This document shows, piece by piece, positions 1 to 10,988 of a stretch of 64,000 bases of DNA (within the stretch, counting starts at the first letter, position 1; each line of letters starts with the position of its first letter). A program made the translations under genes and the position numbers. Under the pieces are notes generated by a model. The model ran no database searches and had not been told where the DNA came from. It saw only the letters and a list, made by a program, of their open reading frames with translations. This stretch comes from Amanita rubescens. Its lineage: Eukaryota; Basidiomycota; Agaricomycetes; Agaricales; Amanitaceae. The stretch is from contig WION01000010.1 of the NCBI GenBank assembly GCA_015039365.1, positions 620,001 through 684,000 of the forward strand. Direction: 5' to 3'.

Positions 1-3000
1 AGTCTCCCAGCATCTAAGCTGCTCACTGTCGATCGCCTGCTCGATATTATGCGAGTTGACAAGAAGAATAGCGGTTCAGACAAGAAAATCGTCATTTTGT
101 CCAAGATTGGCGGAACTTATGAGCAAAAGGCCACCATTGTTCCGGACCATCAGATTACCAAGGTACTCTCGGCTGCGGTGAAGGTTGTTTCCGGCATACC
201 CTACAACCACCCTGTCAAGATGGCCACGCCTGGATCGAAGAGCATCTCCAACCGCGCGCTCGTCCTTGCTGCGCTAGGGAAGGGAACTTGTCGGCTCAAG
301 AATCTGCTGCACTCTGATGATACCCAAGTTATGATGCAAGCCATTGAAGATTTCAAGGTATGCGTGCGTACACTGAATGCGGAAAACTCTCTGACCTTTG
401 TTAGGGCTCCAGCTTTGCCTGGGAGGACAACGGGGAAACTTTGGTCGTAAAGGGAGGCGAGGGCTCCCTTACGGTCCCGCCCAAAGGAAAAGAGATATAC
501 CTTGGGAATGCTGGTACAGCTGCGCGTTTCCTCACAACTGTTGGTGCCTTGATCAAAAGTCCACCCAATGGTAGCGTAACCCCCACCATAGTCACTGGAA
601 ACGCTCGGATGAAGCAGCGCCCTATCGGCGCTTTGGTTACCGCGCTCAAAGAGAACGGTAGCGATATTACTTACCTCGAGTCAGAGGGCTGTCTGCCGCT
701 GTCAATTGCGCCTACGGGGTTACGCGGGGGCAAGATACAACTCGCGGCTAGCGTGTCAAGCCAATATGTTTCGTCTATTATGCTATGTGCTCCGTACGCT
801 CAGGAACCAGTGTCACTCGAGCTTGTTGGCGGACAGGTTATTTCCCAACCTTACATCGACATGACCATTGCCATGATGAAAGTTTTTGGTATTCATGTCA
901 CCCGACGAGTTTGCACCACAACCAGCAACCTCCTAGACGTCTATGACATACCCCAGGGCGCCTATAGCAATCCATCTGAGTACAACATTGAATCTGACGC
1001 CAGCAGTGCTACGTATCCTCTAGCCATTGCCGCCATCACCGGTACAACATGCACCATCGCCAACATTGGCTCTGCATCTCTTCAAGGCGACGCCAAATTC
1101 GCAAAGGAAGTGCTCGAGAAGATGGGATGTACCGTTGAGCAGACAGCCGACGAGACGACTGTGACTGGTCCTCCCATAGGCCAACTCAAGGGGATTGACG
1201 TGGATATGGAGGTGATGACGGATGCCTTCTTGACCGCTACTGCCTTGGCGGCTGTAGCGACCGGAAAGACGAGAATTACGGGTATTGCGAACCAACGAGT
1301 GAAAGAGTGTAACCGTATTCAAGCTATGATGGATCAACTTGGTACGTCCAGACTGGCCTGGCCGAAACTGGAGCTAACTAGGCACTTATACAGCCAAGTT
1401 TGGCGTCTCGACGAACGAACTGGAGGATGGGCTGGAAATCTTCGGAATGCCCGTCGAGTCATTAAAGCGTGGTGCCAGCATACACTGCTATGATGATCAC
1501 CGCGTCGCAATGGCTTTCAGCGTTCTTGGCGCCATTATTGAGAACACCACCATCGAGGAGAAGCGATGCGTTGAGAAGACTTGGCCCAATTGGTGGGATG
1601 ACCTGAAAAACAAGGTGTGCACTGAGGTACCAGTTTTTGTTTCCTCAGGTTCTTACAGATTTTCATAGATTGGTCTGCAAGTCGAGGGTGTTGATCTTTC
1701 AAGTGTGTCTTCAACGGCTACGACGAGCAACATCCAGATAGATGGTCGCGAAAATCACTCTGCTTCGATATTTCTCATCGGTATGCGAGGCTCGGGAAAA
1801 ACCTTCGTCGGTGAACTCGCCGCGTCACTGCTTTATTGGACGTGTTTAGATGCGGACATGTATTTTGAGACCAAGTACAAACAAGGAGTCCGGGAATATG
1901 TCAAAGAACACGGATGGGCGGCATTCCGTGAAGCCGAAGTTGCTGTTCTCAAGGAATTAATGCGCGATAACGCATCAAAACATGTCATCAGCCTCGGTGG
2001 AGGCATTGTCGAGATCGAAGAAGCCAGGCAGATGCTCAAAGAGTGGGATGGGCCTGTCGTACATGTCGTACGAGACGTGGATGAAGTTATCAAATATCTG
2101 TCAACAGAGAGCTCTCGTCCAGCCTATGGCGAGCCTGTCATCGACGTCTACCGCCGACGTGAACCTTGGTTCGCAGAATGCTCTACCCACGAGTTTGTAA
2201 ACTGGGTTCAGCGGTCGGCATCGAACTCAGCTTTGAGGGGTGCAAGAAATGAAGTCTTCCGTTTCTTCGCGCACATTACCGGTCAGAGACCCAGCCTTGC
2301 ACCAAACATGTTCTCTGGTCGTCGAACATACTTCCTCTCGTTGACCTACCCTGATTTAACATGCGCTCTTCCTCAGATGGAGCAGTTGACAGAGGGCGCC
2401 GATGCTATTGAACTTCGCGTTGACCTTTTAAGGCCAGCAGATGCTACGGAACCTGTCGGGAAATACATACCAACCGCTGCTTATGTGGCAAGGCAAATCG
2501 CTGCTCTGCGTCGGGTTACCTCACTGCCCATCGTGTACACCGTACGCACGGTATCACAGGGCGGTGCCTTCCCGGATGCAGCAACGGATGAGGCATTCAA
2601 GTTATTGACTCTGGCACTGCGTATGGGTGTCGGATACATTGATATCGAGATTACTTTGCCGGAGCTCTACGTGAAAAGCCTCATTTCACAGAAGCGCTAC
2701 AGCCATGTCATCGCGTCTTGGCACGACTGGAGTGGAAAAATGAACTGGGATGGTCCCGTTGTAAGGGAAAAGTATGAGATCGCGCACAAGATTGGTGACA
2801 TTATCAAGATTATTGGCAAGGCCAACACGATTCAGGACAACTTCGTTCTCCACGACTTTGTTACGAAATATCTTGATAAGCCCAATGCAAAACCCATCAT
2901 TGCTATCAACATGGGTCAGGATGGACAAATGTCGCGTATCCTGAATCACACGTTCACGCCCACGACGCACCCGAGCTTACCTGCTAAAGCTGCTCCTGGC

Positions 3001-3921
3001 CAGCTCTCGTTCAAGCAGATTCAGATAGCGTTGAATTTACTTGGCATACTCCCACCCCTCAGATTCTTCCTCTTTGGCAATCCCATCCTACATTCCATGT
3101 CCCCCGTCCTGCACAACAAGATGTTTGAAATCCTTGGTTTGCCCCACAACTATGAGATCTTCCAGACCGAGTCTCTCAATGACGAACTCAAGGCTTTGAT
3201 TAATTCACCAGATTTTGGCGGCGCTTCCGTGACGATTCCGTACAAGATCGAAATCATTCCACTGCTCTCAGAGTTGACGCCAGCCGCCAAGGCCATGGGT
3301 GCCATCAACACCATCATCCCCGTGCCAACAGAATCGGGCCGTAAACTGATCGGTGACAACACTGACTGGCTCGGAATTCGTGAATCCATCGTATCCTTCC
3401 TCCCTACAGATCCAATCCAAGCGGGGCTCATCATTGGTGCAGGGGGTACCGCACGTGCAGCCATCTACGCTTTACACAACTTGGGCGCGAAGCACATATA
3501 CCTCTTCAACCGTACGAAAGCTAATGCGCTTGAACTGGCCCGGTCCATGTCCTATGCAGGGGTCACCGTTCTGGACGCTGTTTCTGAGTGGCCTGCAGGA
3601 CTACCACCGCCAAACGTCATTGTGGGAACGGTCCCTGCGCAAGCTACAACCCTCACCGAGGGAGAGCGCGGCCTTTTGTTGACCTCGAAGCTGTACGAAT
3701 ACAAAGACGGACCTGCCGTTGTCGTCGATATGGCTTACAAACCTGCTGAAACACCATTGCTAAAGTTGGCCAAGGCAACGGGTGCCAACTGGGCGATGGT
3801 GCCGGGTGTTGAAGTCCTGTTAGAGCAAGGGTTTGTTCAATTCGAATTGTGGACAGGTAGGAAGAGCCCGAGATCGTTGGCGAGTGGGCTGGTGAGGGAG
3901 ACTTATTATGCTAGTGCCTAG
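1..3921 (+). CDS. ARO1: AROM pentafunctional shikimate-pathway protein, 3' part
   Basis: The last four of the five fused enzymes that turn DAHP into EPSP in the cytosol. Exons are 1-357, 405-1341, 1394-1614 and 1669-3921; the three introns (47, 52, 54 nt) restore one frame of 1255 residues. In order: EPSP synthase (about nt 200-1600, with substrate loop [15 protein letters not shown]), shikimate kinase (P-loop GMRGSGKT near nt 1780), type I 3-dehydroquinate dehydratase (about nt 2310-3030, with Schiff-base lysine in [11 protein letters not shown]) and shikimate dehydrogenase (about 3060-3918, with NADP motif GAGGTARAA). The N-terminal dehydroquinate synthase lies outside the window; full AROM is about 1600 residues. 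No frameshift or missing catalytic motif was seen, so the gene looks functional. The exon ends are inferred from splice motifs plus conserved protein sequence. Confidence 0.97.
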
Positions 3922-4510
3922 GTACTACGTGGAAAACTAGAATGGCTCGATCTAACTTGTAGTTATATATGTGTAGACAAATACAAAAGACTCGTATATC
4001 AATGGCTCTTTGGTTTGTACGCTGCACGCGATATATTTGATCATAAGCATATGTATTGTTCGAATAAGCATAATAAACATACGGTATCTCGGACAATCCC
4101 TCTTTGTGAACGATCGTACCCCGACGAAGTTAACGATGCGCACGAAAAAAAGTGTTGAAAATTGTTATGCGCCGGCGGATATGTATTGTAGTGACGGGTA
4201 TCCTAGTCGAATTAGGAAAAAAAAGAAACAAAACAACACGAGGACACAAGGATATGGAAAGGGTTTGGTCAATAATCAACCAAGAAATTACGAATGCCTA
4301 TAAGCGGAAAGTCATCATAAATGGTCATAAGAGTTGAATATACGAGCCACAAAGAGCACACAAAAAGATTCCACAGAATACATTACCATTCCACCCCCTT
4401 GCCTCTCTCGAGTCCCAACAAAGTCCAGATCCGTAAATATTCACTGGTTTTGTGGTACGTACGAGGTTCCACAATTAAGTATTTCCCAGAACCAACGAGG
4501 TCTGCCGAGG
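3922..4510. other. Convergent intergenic region
   Basis: About 590 nt between the stop codons of ARO1 and the RAX1-like gene, so it should hold both 3' UTRs. It is AT-rich, with A-runs near 4146 and 4220. I see no supported gene, RNA or repeat in it. Confidence 0.6.
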
Positions 4511-5845
4511 CTATAACCTGTGGCCTGGAACCGCCCAGAATAACAGGGTAAGGGCTGTTGAGAACGCCGCCACCAATATACTGACCCAGATAGCACGACC
4601 CAATAAAAGTTTACGAACGTATGGTTCGCGTACTGTAAGGGTTCGGAAGGGCGTTGTCTCGGACTGGCCAAGGAAGACGAGAATTGGGTCTAGTTCATAT
4701 TGATGCGAGATGAGGAACAAGATGGCAAGCGTAAAGGGAATGTATAACTGGAACCAATAAAAAATTTCAATAAGAGCATTACGTTTCAGGCAAATTTGCT
4801 TACAAGGAATCGCTTTGACTTGGGATGTACATCCAGAAAAACGAGGGAGAATGCAGCAGCTAGTCCAATCCACAAAATAATGAGGCCAGCTATGAGCCGA
4901 ACAAGAGCCGAAATGGGCGTCAAATTTCCAAATGCCTTTGAGCGCAAGAATCTGGGAAAGGCGTCTTGCTCCATTGCCTTGAAACAATACTCCTTTTGAG
5001 CGTGAAACATGTCAGGTACCTGAGCCAACACGTTTAGTTCAGTCTGACTCTTTGGCTCTGCAGCGCTATTCAAGGGGAAACTATGGATGCGAAGGGAAGG
5101 AGGGAGGTATATTTCGTGGTTCTCCTGAGAATTCACGGTATTGCCAGAAGGGGAGAGGTATCGATAGAATATGCGTTCTGCGGACGCAATAAGATCCATA
5201 CGGGTGATGGCGGAGGAGCGAGGAATGATCGTGGGTGCACGGGAGGCGCGTCTAGTAAATAATGTAGGTGTTCTGCGGGAAAAAGAGAAGGGAGTTGAGT
5301 TGCGTGGTTGCTGTGAACTGTCTTCCTGAGGCGATGCAGGAGTAGCGCGCGGATTATGGTGTTCTGGTGGGCGAGGACTTGTCGATCTTGCCCCTTCGCT
5401 TGCTCCAATGGCGGCTAGATGCTTCTTTTCACTTTCCGTAAGCATTTCCCCCGTGCTCGCTGTACTACGCTTTGTCTCGGGATTTATGCCAACGACGGTA
5501 CCATATATCGAGCCTCTTCGACGGGCGTATTCCCAGTACTGCGGCCAGTCTTCTTTGATGGTGCGACCGGACTTGCGGACGTCTTTAAAGTAGGCACGAC
5601 AGAGGTTCTCGTGTTGCTGAACATCTAGCCAGAAATCAAGGATATCTTCCGCGCCTTCACGTTGGAGAAACAGACTGAAAGATCGGTGAGTAGAATTCAA
5701 AGCTGGCGAGGAGGTGTACGCACTAAAACATGAAAAGATCCACGGGAGGTCTTGTTCGCCTGGAAAGGACTTCTGTAAATGAGGGCAGCCTATTCTTGCG
5801 GCTATTCGCCCATTCCTCTTGCTGTCTTTGGTCGTCCGTCGCCAT
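4511..5845 (-). CDS. RAX1: RAX1-like RGS-domain membrane protein
   Basis: Exons (minus strand) are 5845-5724, 5674-4804 and 4747-4511, giving 409 residues. The ATG at 5845 is the first in-frame start and leads into LPSFTEVLSRRTRPPVDLF, a typical RGS-like beginning; joining exons 1 and 2 gives FMFYLFLQREGAEDILDFW, which confirms the junction. An RGS-like fold covers about residues 15-120, a Ser/Pro/Arg-rich linker about 130-230, and three hydrophobic segments the C-terminal quarter (around LVRLIAGLIILWIGLAAAF, YIPFTLAILFLIS and ILVAAFSTALTLLFWAV). Yeast Rax1 has this architecture and marks bud sites; in filamentous fungi it is tied to polarity. The role here is inferred from architecture. The gene is divergent from the NDUFA2 gene with only 177 nt between start codons. 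Confidence 0.85.
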
Positions 5846-6022
5846 TGTGATTGAGTTCAACAAGGAGCCTGGCCGTCAGAGACGACTCAGACGACGGGGG
5901 GTTGAGCAGAGCGTGGGTGTGAGTTGTTGACAAGGAAATTGTGGGTAATTGATTACGTCAGCAGAGCAAGAAGTCGGAACGGGGCGGTTACTAGTTGAAC
6001 AACAATAAGGGTCAGATTAAAT
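5846..6022. promoter_or_regulatory. Shared divergent promoter of RAX1-like and NDUFA2 genes
   Basis: The 177 nt between two ATGs on opposite strands must carry both 5' UTRs and core promoters. No clear TATA box was seen. Called from gene arrangement only. Confidence 0.5.
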
Positions 6023-6409
6023 ATGTCGTTCGCAAGAGCTTTTTCACCAGCTCTGCGCGAGATTCGCATTTTGTGCTCGCAGTCAGGTACAGCCTCTGCT
6101 GGCACAAGGTTCGTAATTCTTCTCTCTTCTCCTACCCTGCTTACTCCGTTGCTTTGTAGACAATTCATCCTTGCCCACTATCCTCTCATCAAACAACACA
6201 ACCCCGACCTCCCTGTCTTGATACGTGAAGCAACTGGTACACCTGCTCGAGCCTTTGCCAGATTCGGTGCGTCCTGCACGAGGACTGTCTGTTCTTCTTG
6301 CCTCATGTCCGTTATTCCGACAGAACGTGGCGTCGAGAAACACGTGGAACTCGACGACCTCTCTACGCCCGAAGTAGAAGCAAAAATTGCTCGTTTACTT
6401 CATCCATGA
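6023..6409 (+). CDS. NDUFA2: NADH:ubiquinone oxidoreductase B8/NDUFA2 subunit
   Basis: Accessory subunit of mitochondrial complex I with the thioredoxin-like L51/S25/CI-B8 fold. Exons are 6023-6108, 6160-6266 and 6324-6409; phases agree and give 92 residues, the usual family length. Diagnostic blocks are SFARAFSPALREIRILCSQS, the HNPDLPVLIREATGTPARAF block, and RGVEKHVELDDLSTPEVEAK after the second intron. The start is the only in-frame ATG before the conserved region. No targeting peptide is expected for this subunit. Exon ends are inferred, but each falls inside conserved residues. Confidence 0.95.
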   Translation: MSFARAFSPALREIRILCSQSGTASAGTRFVILLSSPTLLTPLLCRQFILAHYPLIKQHNPDLPVLIREATGTPARAFARFGASCTRTVCSSCLMSVIPTERGVEKHVELDDLSTPEVEAKIARLLHP

Positions 6410-6771
6410 CGCTGAGGACATAGATACACATCATCGTGCATGTGAGCGCCGCAATGTAGATTATGACCAATGTCAGTCCTATCTGTTACTTTAAGGGGAA
6501 AACGGATATTTGGGTTCCATGTGAAGAGGTCGAACGCGACAAGTTTACGCGTCATGCATCGGCGCCCAACCTGACCCACGCGCCGTCCAGCCAAATTCAT
6601 TTCAGACGGGCTGTGGCATCCTGCGGGTACTGCCTATGAAACTTCACTCACCGATGCTTCCCGCCAGGCCGCTAAGTACTGACCGGTACTGACCCCGAGA
6701 CTACTAAGTATGAACTTGAAATTTTAGCATTATTATGCACGGCTGATCATATCGGCAAATACCGAACGTGC
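6410..6771. other. Intergenic region, nothing recognised
   Basis: About 360 nt between the NDUFA2 stop and the EFM3 start. I see no gene, repeat or RNA here; it should contain the EFM3 promoter. Confidence 0.5.
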
Positions 6772-8147
6772 ATGACTCCAATCGACATCGCGCTTTTCAA
6801 AATCCTTAGGGGCTACTCATCGCTTGCTCCTCCAAAGTCACTATGCGTTCCATCCCATTATTCGTTTACAGATATCCACGATTTTTTCCTATCTATCCTT
6901 CTATTAAGTCCTCATCTGCATCAATATCCCCCATCTAGGCAATATCAGAAACCATTCTGGAAGTGGGCAATCCAGATCATGGAAGACCTTCTGACCGAGG
7001 TCTGTGAAAATGCAGCTAGAGTAAAACTTGTTTTAATCGTCGGACAGGATGAAGAAATTGATTCTCGCTTCTATGACCATTACCTGTCAGTCAGTCACTA
7101 ATGTGATTTGCAAGCAACTCATAGCCATACATACAGAACTACCACACAAGAACCGCATGACCAATTCCTTTCATTTGCCAATGTACCGCCTTCCGAGTCA
7201 TATATCACATATTACGGAACACCGTCCAAGAACTCGGATGACGGCGTAGACATCGAAAGCGTGCTACGGCTAACTCTATTCGAATCTCGCACGACCATAG
7301 AAGGTGGCACGACAGGGTTACGTACATGGAAGGCAAGTTTTATACTGGCTGACCACCTGCTAAGCAATCCGGGTAAGTATTAGGCTCTTCGCCAATTTAA
7401 GACGGGGCACCTGATTTATAACAAGAACTAGTCCAGGCTAAGAGCGTACTCGAGCTTGGTTCTGGTGTCGGATTCTTAGGCATAGTAGTTGCCGCAATAC
7501 AGCACCGTGACATGCTGCCTGGGTCATCCCTATTTTTGACAGATGTGGATGAGCAGGTCCTTTCACGCTGCCGCAGAAACGTGTCACTTGCTTGCAGTTA
7601 GGTGCACGCACTACCACAAAGCTCTAAGACTGATTTCAGGCGCATAAGACCTCTCCAGTTTACATTCCTGCGTGCAATATAGGATAGTCGATTGGGCAAT
7701 GTCCTTGGAAAAGCCTCTCTCCATTACTTGTCAAACATTCTTGGCAGAGAGTAATGCGGATATTGTTATCGGTGCTGACGTCGTATGCTCTATACTAACG
7801 TTGAGTTTTTCATGCTAATGCTCGCAACGAGGTGTTCGATCCATCACTTGTTCCATCCCTTGTTGGCATGCTCAAACTATGCCTTATCACTGAAGCCGTA
7901 AAGAATCCAAAGATGGCACTTATCGCTCTCACCGTAAGGAACGTCGACACACTGGCCCTCTTCATAAGTAGCGTGAAAGGTAAGCATGCCGAGAACCTGA
8001 GACCCATAACTGATTTAATATGCCGTGATAGATGTCGACCTTGCGATTGACGAGATGGAGTTACATTATCAGCACGTACCTTTTGTCGAAACAGTTGTCG
8101 TGGACGGGGATGATCCTGTCAAGGTTTTTCGCATTACACCTAAGTGA
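6772..8147 (+). CDS. EFM3: EF2 lysine methyltransferase (FAM86/EEF2KMT/Efm3 family)
   Basis: Seven-beta-strand SAM-dependent methyltransferase that in yeast and human modifies a lysine of elongation factor 2. Model exons: 6772-6999, 7048-7085, 7137-7372, 7432-7596, 7688-7782, 7832-7979 and 8032-8147; phases close to an intact 341 residues. Evidence: an N-terminal FAM86 block (HLHQYPPSRQYQKPFWKWAI), the family signature GGTTGLRTWKASF, SAM motif I (VLELGSGVGFLG), IVIGADVVFDPSLV, and the C-terminal VKVFRITPK. The fourth intron (7597-7687) is the least certain: this model makes the loop between the acidic SAM-binding strand and DWAMSLEKP unusually short, so a small exon could be missing there. 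The other junctions fall in conserved sequence. Confidence 0.85.
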
Positions 8148-8217
8148 TGTACGTTGGGTAGCCAACACATCGAGCCACAGGAGAATTGTGTATTACGAGG
8201 GACCCGAACATAGTACA

Positions 8218-8289
8218 GCCCGTTTAGCTCAGTGGTAGAGCGTGCCACTCGTAATGGTAAGGTCGGTCGTTCAATCCGGCCAACGGGCA
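8218..8289 (+). tRNA. tRNA-Thr (anticodon CGT)
   Basis: A complete cloverleaf can be folded by eye. Acceptor strands GCCCGTT and AACGGGC pair fully, with discriminator A at 8289. The D arm is GCTC-AGTGGTA-GAGC. The anticodon stem TGCCA/TGGTA closes loop CTCGTAA, so positions 34-36 are CGT (reads ACG, threonine). The T stem GGTCG/CGGCC closes TTCAATC. Boxes A and B are intact and there is no intron. It sits 70 nt downstream of the EFM3 stop codon. Confidence 0.95.
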
Positions 8290-8512
8290 TTTTGTTCCGA
8301 CATCTAATTTTTCCGATGGCCTCCGAGTTTCATTCACTATGCTTCCGGCCTCCGCGTATGAAAAATTTTCAACTCGCAGAGAAAATTGACCAAGCCTCGG
8401 GGGCGGCGAACAATTGAATGCTAGCACCACTCAATTCAGTGTTCGGACATTCGGACGTAGCCCTGTGGGCGCTAAAAGCAATGGAGCAGGCCTGATTCAT
8501 GGTTCGTCCCCG

Positions 8513-9915
8513 ATGACCCCCATCCATGACTCTGTTCGACCCAGCAAACCGCCGCCTGTCTCTATATCGCGCGAACAGGCCGCCAATATCATCCACCACC
8601 ACTTTCCTGAGCATCACAACTCGGATGTTCGACTTGAACCCATCTTGGGAGCTTATCACCGGTACGCAGACTGATTAGATCTGGTTATCTATGCCTGTTC
8701 ACCCAACGGCTCAGCCACCCAAAGTCAGGGGTGTATTTGATAGACGTTTTGCCATCTACCACCACCCAGCGCATCGTGTGCTTTCTTACGTTGTCGACGC
8801 CCGAGGAGAAGACCGATGACTTAGACGGTGATGGCGCATATCAGGAAAGTCGAGGGGAGGGAGACCACTTGAACACACTTGCAAGGGCAAACTCGCTTTC
8901 GACCGTCTATTCTCTCGGAAAACTCATACAAGATGGTACGGATGTGCCCATTCCAAAGAATACCCTAGACACTTCTCTTCGCATCGTTCCTTATCACTAC
9001 CTGGTTTCCTCGCCATTGCCCATACCGCAAGATCGGGTCTTACTCTCCCTGTCTGAAGCCCGTCGACAGAATCTACTTTCTTCCACGGAGGATGCGCGGT
9101 TTGATCTACGGATAGGTCAATACCTAGGTCAACTGCATGTCAACGTCCAGAACGACTGGTTTGGAATTCCCCAGTCGCCGGGGCAGGTAAACGATCCCGC
9201 TCTTGCACCCAACGGTATGAAGTTACCGTCGTTCCTTACTATGGCTTCACCCCCGCCGGGAGGAGACGGAGCCTACAGCTGGCAAGAAACGTTCGTTGCT
9301 CTCTTCGAAGATATCTTGAGCAGGGTTGAAGAACGTCTCGAGAAGGGGAAAGCTCTTGCGTCCGACGGGCACATTATTAATGGAGATGGGATAAGCAAGC
9401 TGAGGCTGGAAGACAAAGGCGAGAAACGCGTACTCCCGTCCCAAGATATTCATCGGTACCTCGCGCGCGCGATAAGCTTTTACTTGTTCGAAGACGTGGA
9501 GGTTCCGTCCCTCGTTACTCTTACAGGGTCTGCAGACGACGTGTTCGTCACTCTCTGTACGTCTTCTCAAACACCGACGGATCTGGATGGGCTGCCGCCG
9601 CGGATACCACCACTTCCGGAGCCTGAGATTGCGTGCATCTTGCCGAGTCTTGCACACGCACTGTGGGGAGACCCATTGATCGAGGCGATGTTCACCCCTC
9701 CTGGTCCGAGCGAGGCGGTATTAGAAGGGTATGCAGGAGCCGGGGGAGGACCGTTGATTTTGTTTCCGCGTCAAAAGACCAAAAGGTTGTGGTATACACT
9801 TTTCTCGACGCTATTGATGTTGGCAGAGGGAATGTCATTAGATGAAGATGAGAATGATGCTTGGGAGACGGTTGAAAAATGCACAGATGCATTGAAAGAT
9901 GCACCATGTTATTAG
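8513..9915 (+). CDS. APH-fold-like protein lacking kinase catalytic motifs
   Basis: Exons 8513-8661 and 8715-9915 give 449 residues; the 53-nt intron joins GAYHR to HPKSGVYLIDVL in frame. ATG 8513 is the first in-frame ATG. Parts resemble aminoglycoside-phosphotransferase-like proteins: a DLRIGQYLGQLHVNVQNDWF segment matching the iG-lLa-LH helix followed by a W-G-P loop, and a C-terminal CILPSLAHALWGDPLIEAMF that lines up with the DWE-AlwGDPl region. However, the HGD-x4-N catalytic loop and the Asp of the metal motif are not visible, so it may be a pseudoenzyme. The fold assignment is by eye and moderate. The gene follows tRNA-Thr and converges with the HMG-box gene, 73 nt between stops. Confidence 0.7.
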
Positions 9916-9988
9916 GGTATAAATTAGGCCAATGTTTTGTTTTTTAAATTGGATTTAGTTACAAAGCTGAGAAACGGAGAAAGAACGA

Positions 9989-10937
9989 TTAAGCTTTGAC
10001 AGAAGCCTTGCGTGCAAGCCATTCAACCCTGTCACGCGTATAACTATCGATATATTTCTAATGACGTCAATCAGCGAACGCAGAACCAGTAGGTAACCAA
10101 ATGCATACTTGTTTTTCATCTTGCGGCATCGATCTCCAAATCTCCCCAGCACGACGCGCCCTCTCGGGTGTGGCGATGGATTTCATGTCATCATTCTGTT
10201 GGAGCTGTACATAGAATCTGCAAGAACACTGTTGTCAGTGGGCAAGCTACGTTAAATGTACTGCACACACCGAATGTATGGAGTTTTTGGTTTACCGGAC
10301 ATCTTGAAGGAAATCGATGGCTTGCCGGCTGCCTTTCTAGCTCCATTAATCGTCTTCGCCATCTCAGGGCTTATGCTTTCAACCCATGCTGCTCTCTTCT
10401 TACGATATTCCTCGAGCTCTTGACTATAACCTTCTGCATATGTCTATGGACATGCTCAACGTTCGTATTCGGACGTGCGAGATAAAAGCGTACCGCTCTC
10501 GCAGCGTCCGAGAGTGTTTTCCACTCGGCAGCACATGCTTTTATCAGAGCTACTGTTTCCGCTCCTGAAGAAGCCTTGGGATGTTTTCCAACATATTCCT
10601 TCACGAATCTCACATATGCGTGGTGGGGTTTTTGAGGTGGTTTCATATCTTCGGTAATGACAACTACAAGTCGTGTGAGTATACTTTGTGTGTCTTGGAT
10701 GGAGAAAGGCTTACTCTTCTTTGGTTTGTCCTTACTCTTCTTTGGTTTGTCCACCTTTTCAGGCCTCCCGCGTTTAGGCTTTTTCTCAGTGGTAATTTCC
10801 TGTTCTAGACCCGCCGTCTTGGGTTTGGCATCCGCGACGCGTGAAGAAGTAATGAACGAGCGCGTCACTGGATTTGAGCATGCGATGGTGAAGACAGGCC
10901 TAGCGAGACGAACGTTGGCAGCAAAGAGTAAGAACAT
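9989..10937 (-). CDS. Mitochondrial two-HMG-box DNA-binding protein (TFAM/Abf2-like)
   Basis: Exons (minus strand) are 10937-10715, 10648-10475, 10433-10271, 10217-10109 and 10057-9989, giving 245 residues, close to TFAM (246) and longer than yeast Abf2 (183). Residues 1-35 are rich in Arg/Ser/Thr and hydrophobics without acidic residues, as in a mitochondrial presequence. A Lys/Pro-rich linker follows. HMG box 1 runs from MKPPQKPHHAYVRFVKEYV to YSQELEEYRKKRAAWVESI; box 2 runs from KPKTPYIRFYVQLQQ to YIDSYTRDRVEWLARKA. Such proteins package mtDNA and, in animals, support transcription. The donor of intron 2 (GTCCGA at 10474) is weak, but it is the choice that keeps the box-1 frame. The start is 51 nt from the MED8 start on the other strand. 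Confidence 0.85.
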
Positions 10938-10988
10938 GGTAGTCTAATAATGAGACAGGTTTGTTGCGACGTGTTTGGAATCCTAGAC
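10938..10988. promoter_or_regulatory. Very short head-to-head promoter (HMG-box gene / MED8)
   Basis: Only 51 nt separate the ATG of the HMG-box gene (minus) from the preferred MED8 ATG (plus). An upstream in-frame MED8 ATG at 10950 would shrink this to 12 nt. The core promoters or 5' UTRs must therefore overlap coding DNA or each other. Confidence 0.5.

Noticed and set aside
4010..4340. Small overlapping ORFs in the ARO1 3' flank
   Set aside because: AT-rich, low-complexity translations with no splice logic or family match.
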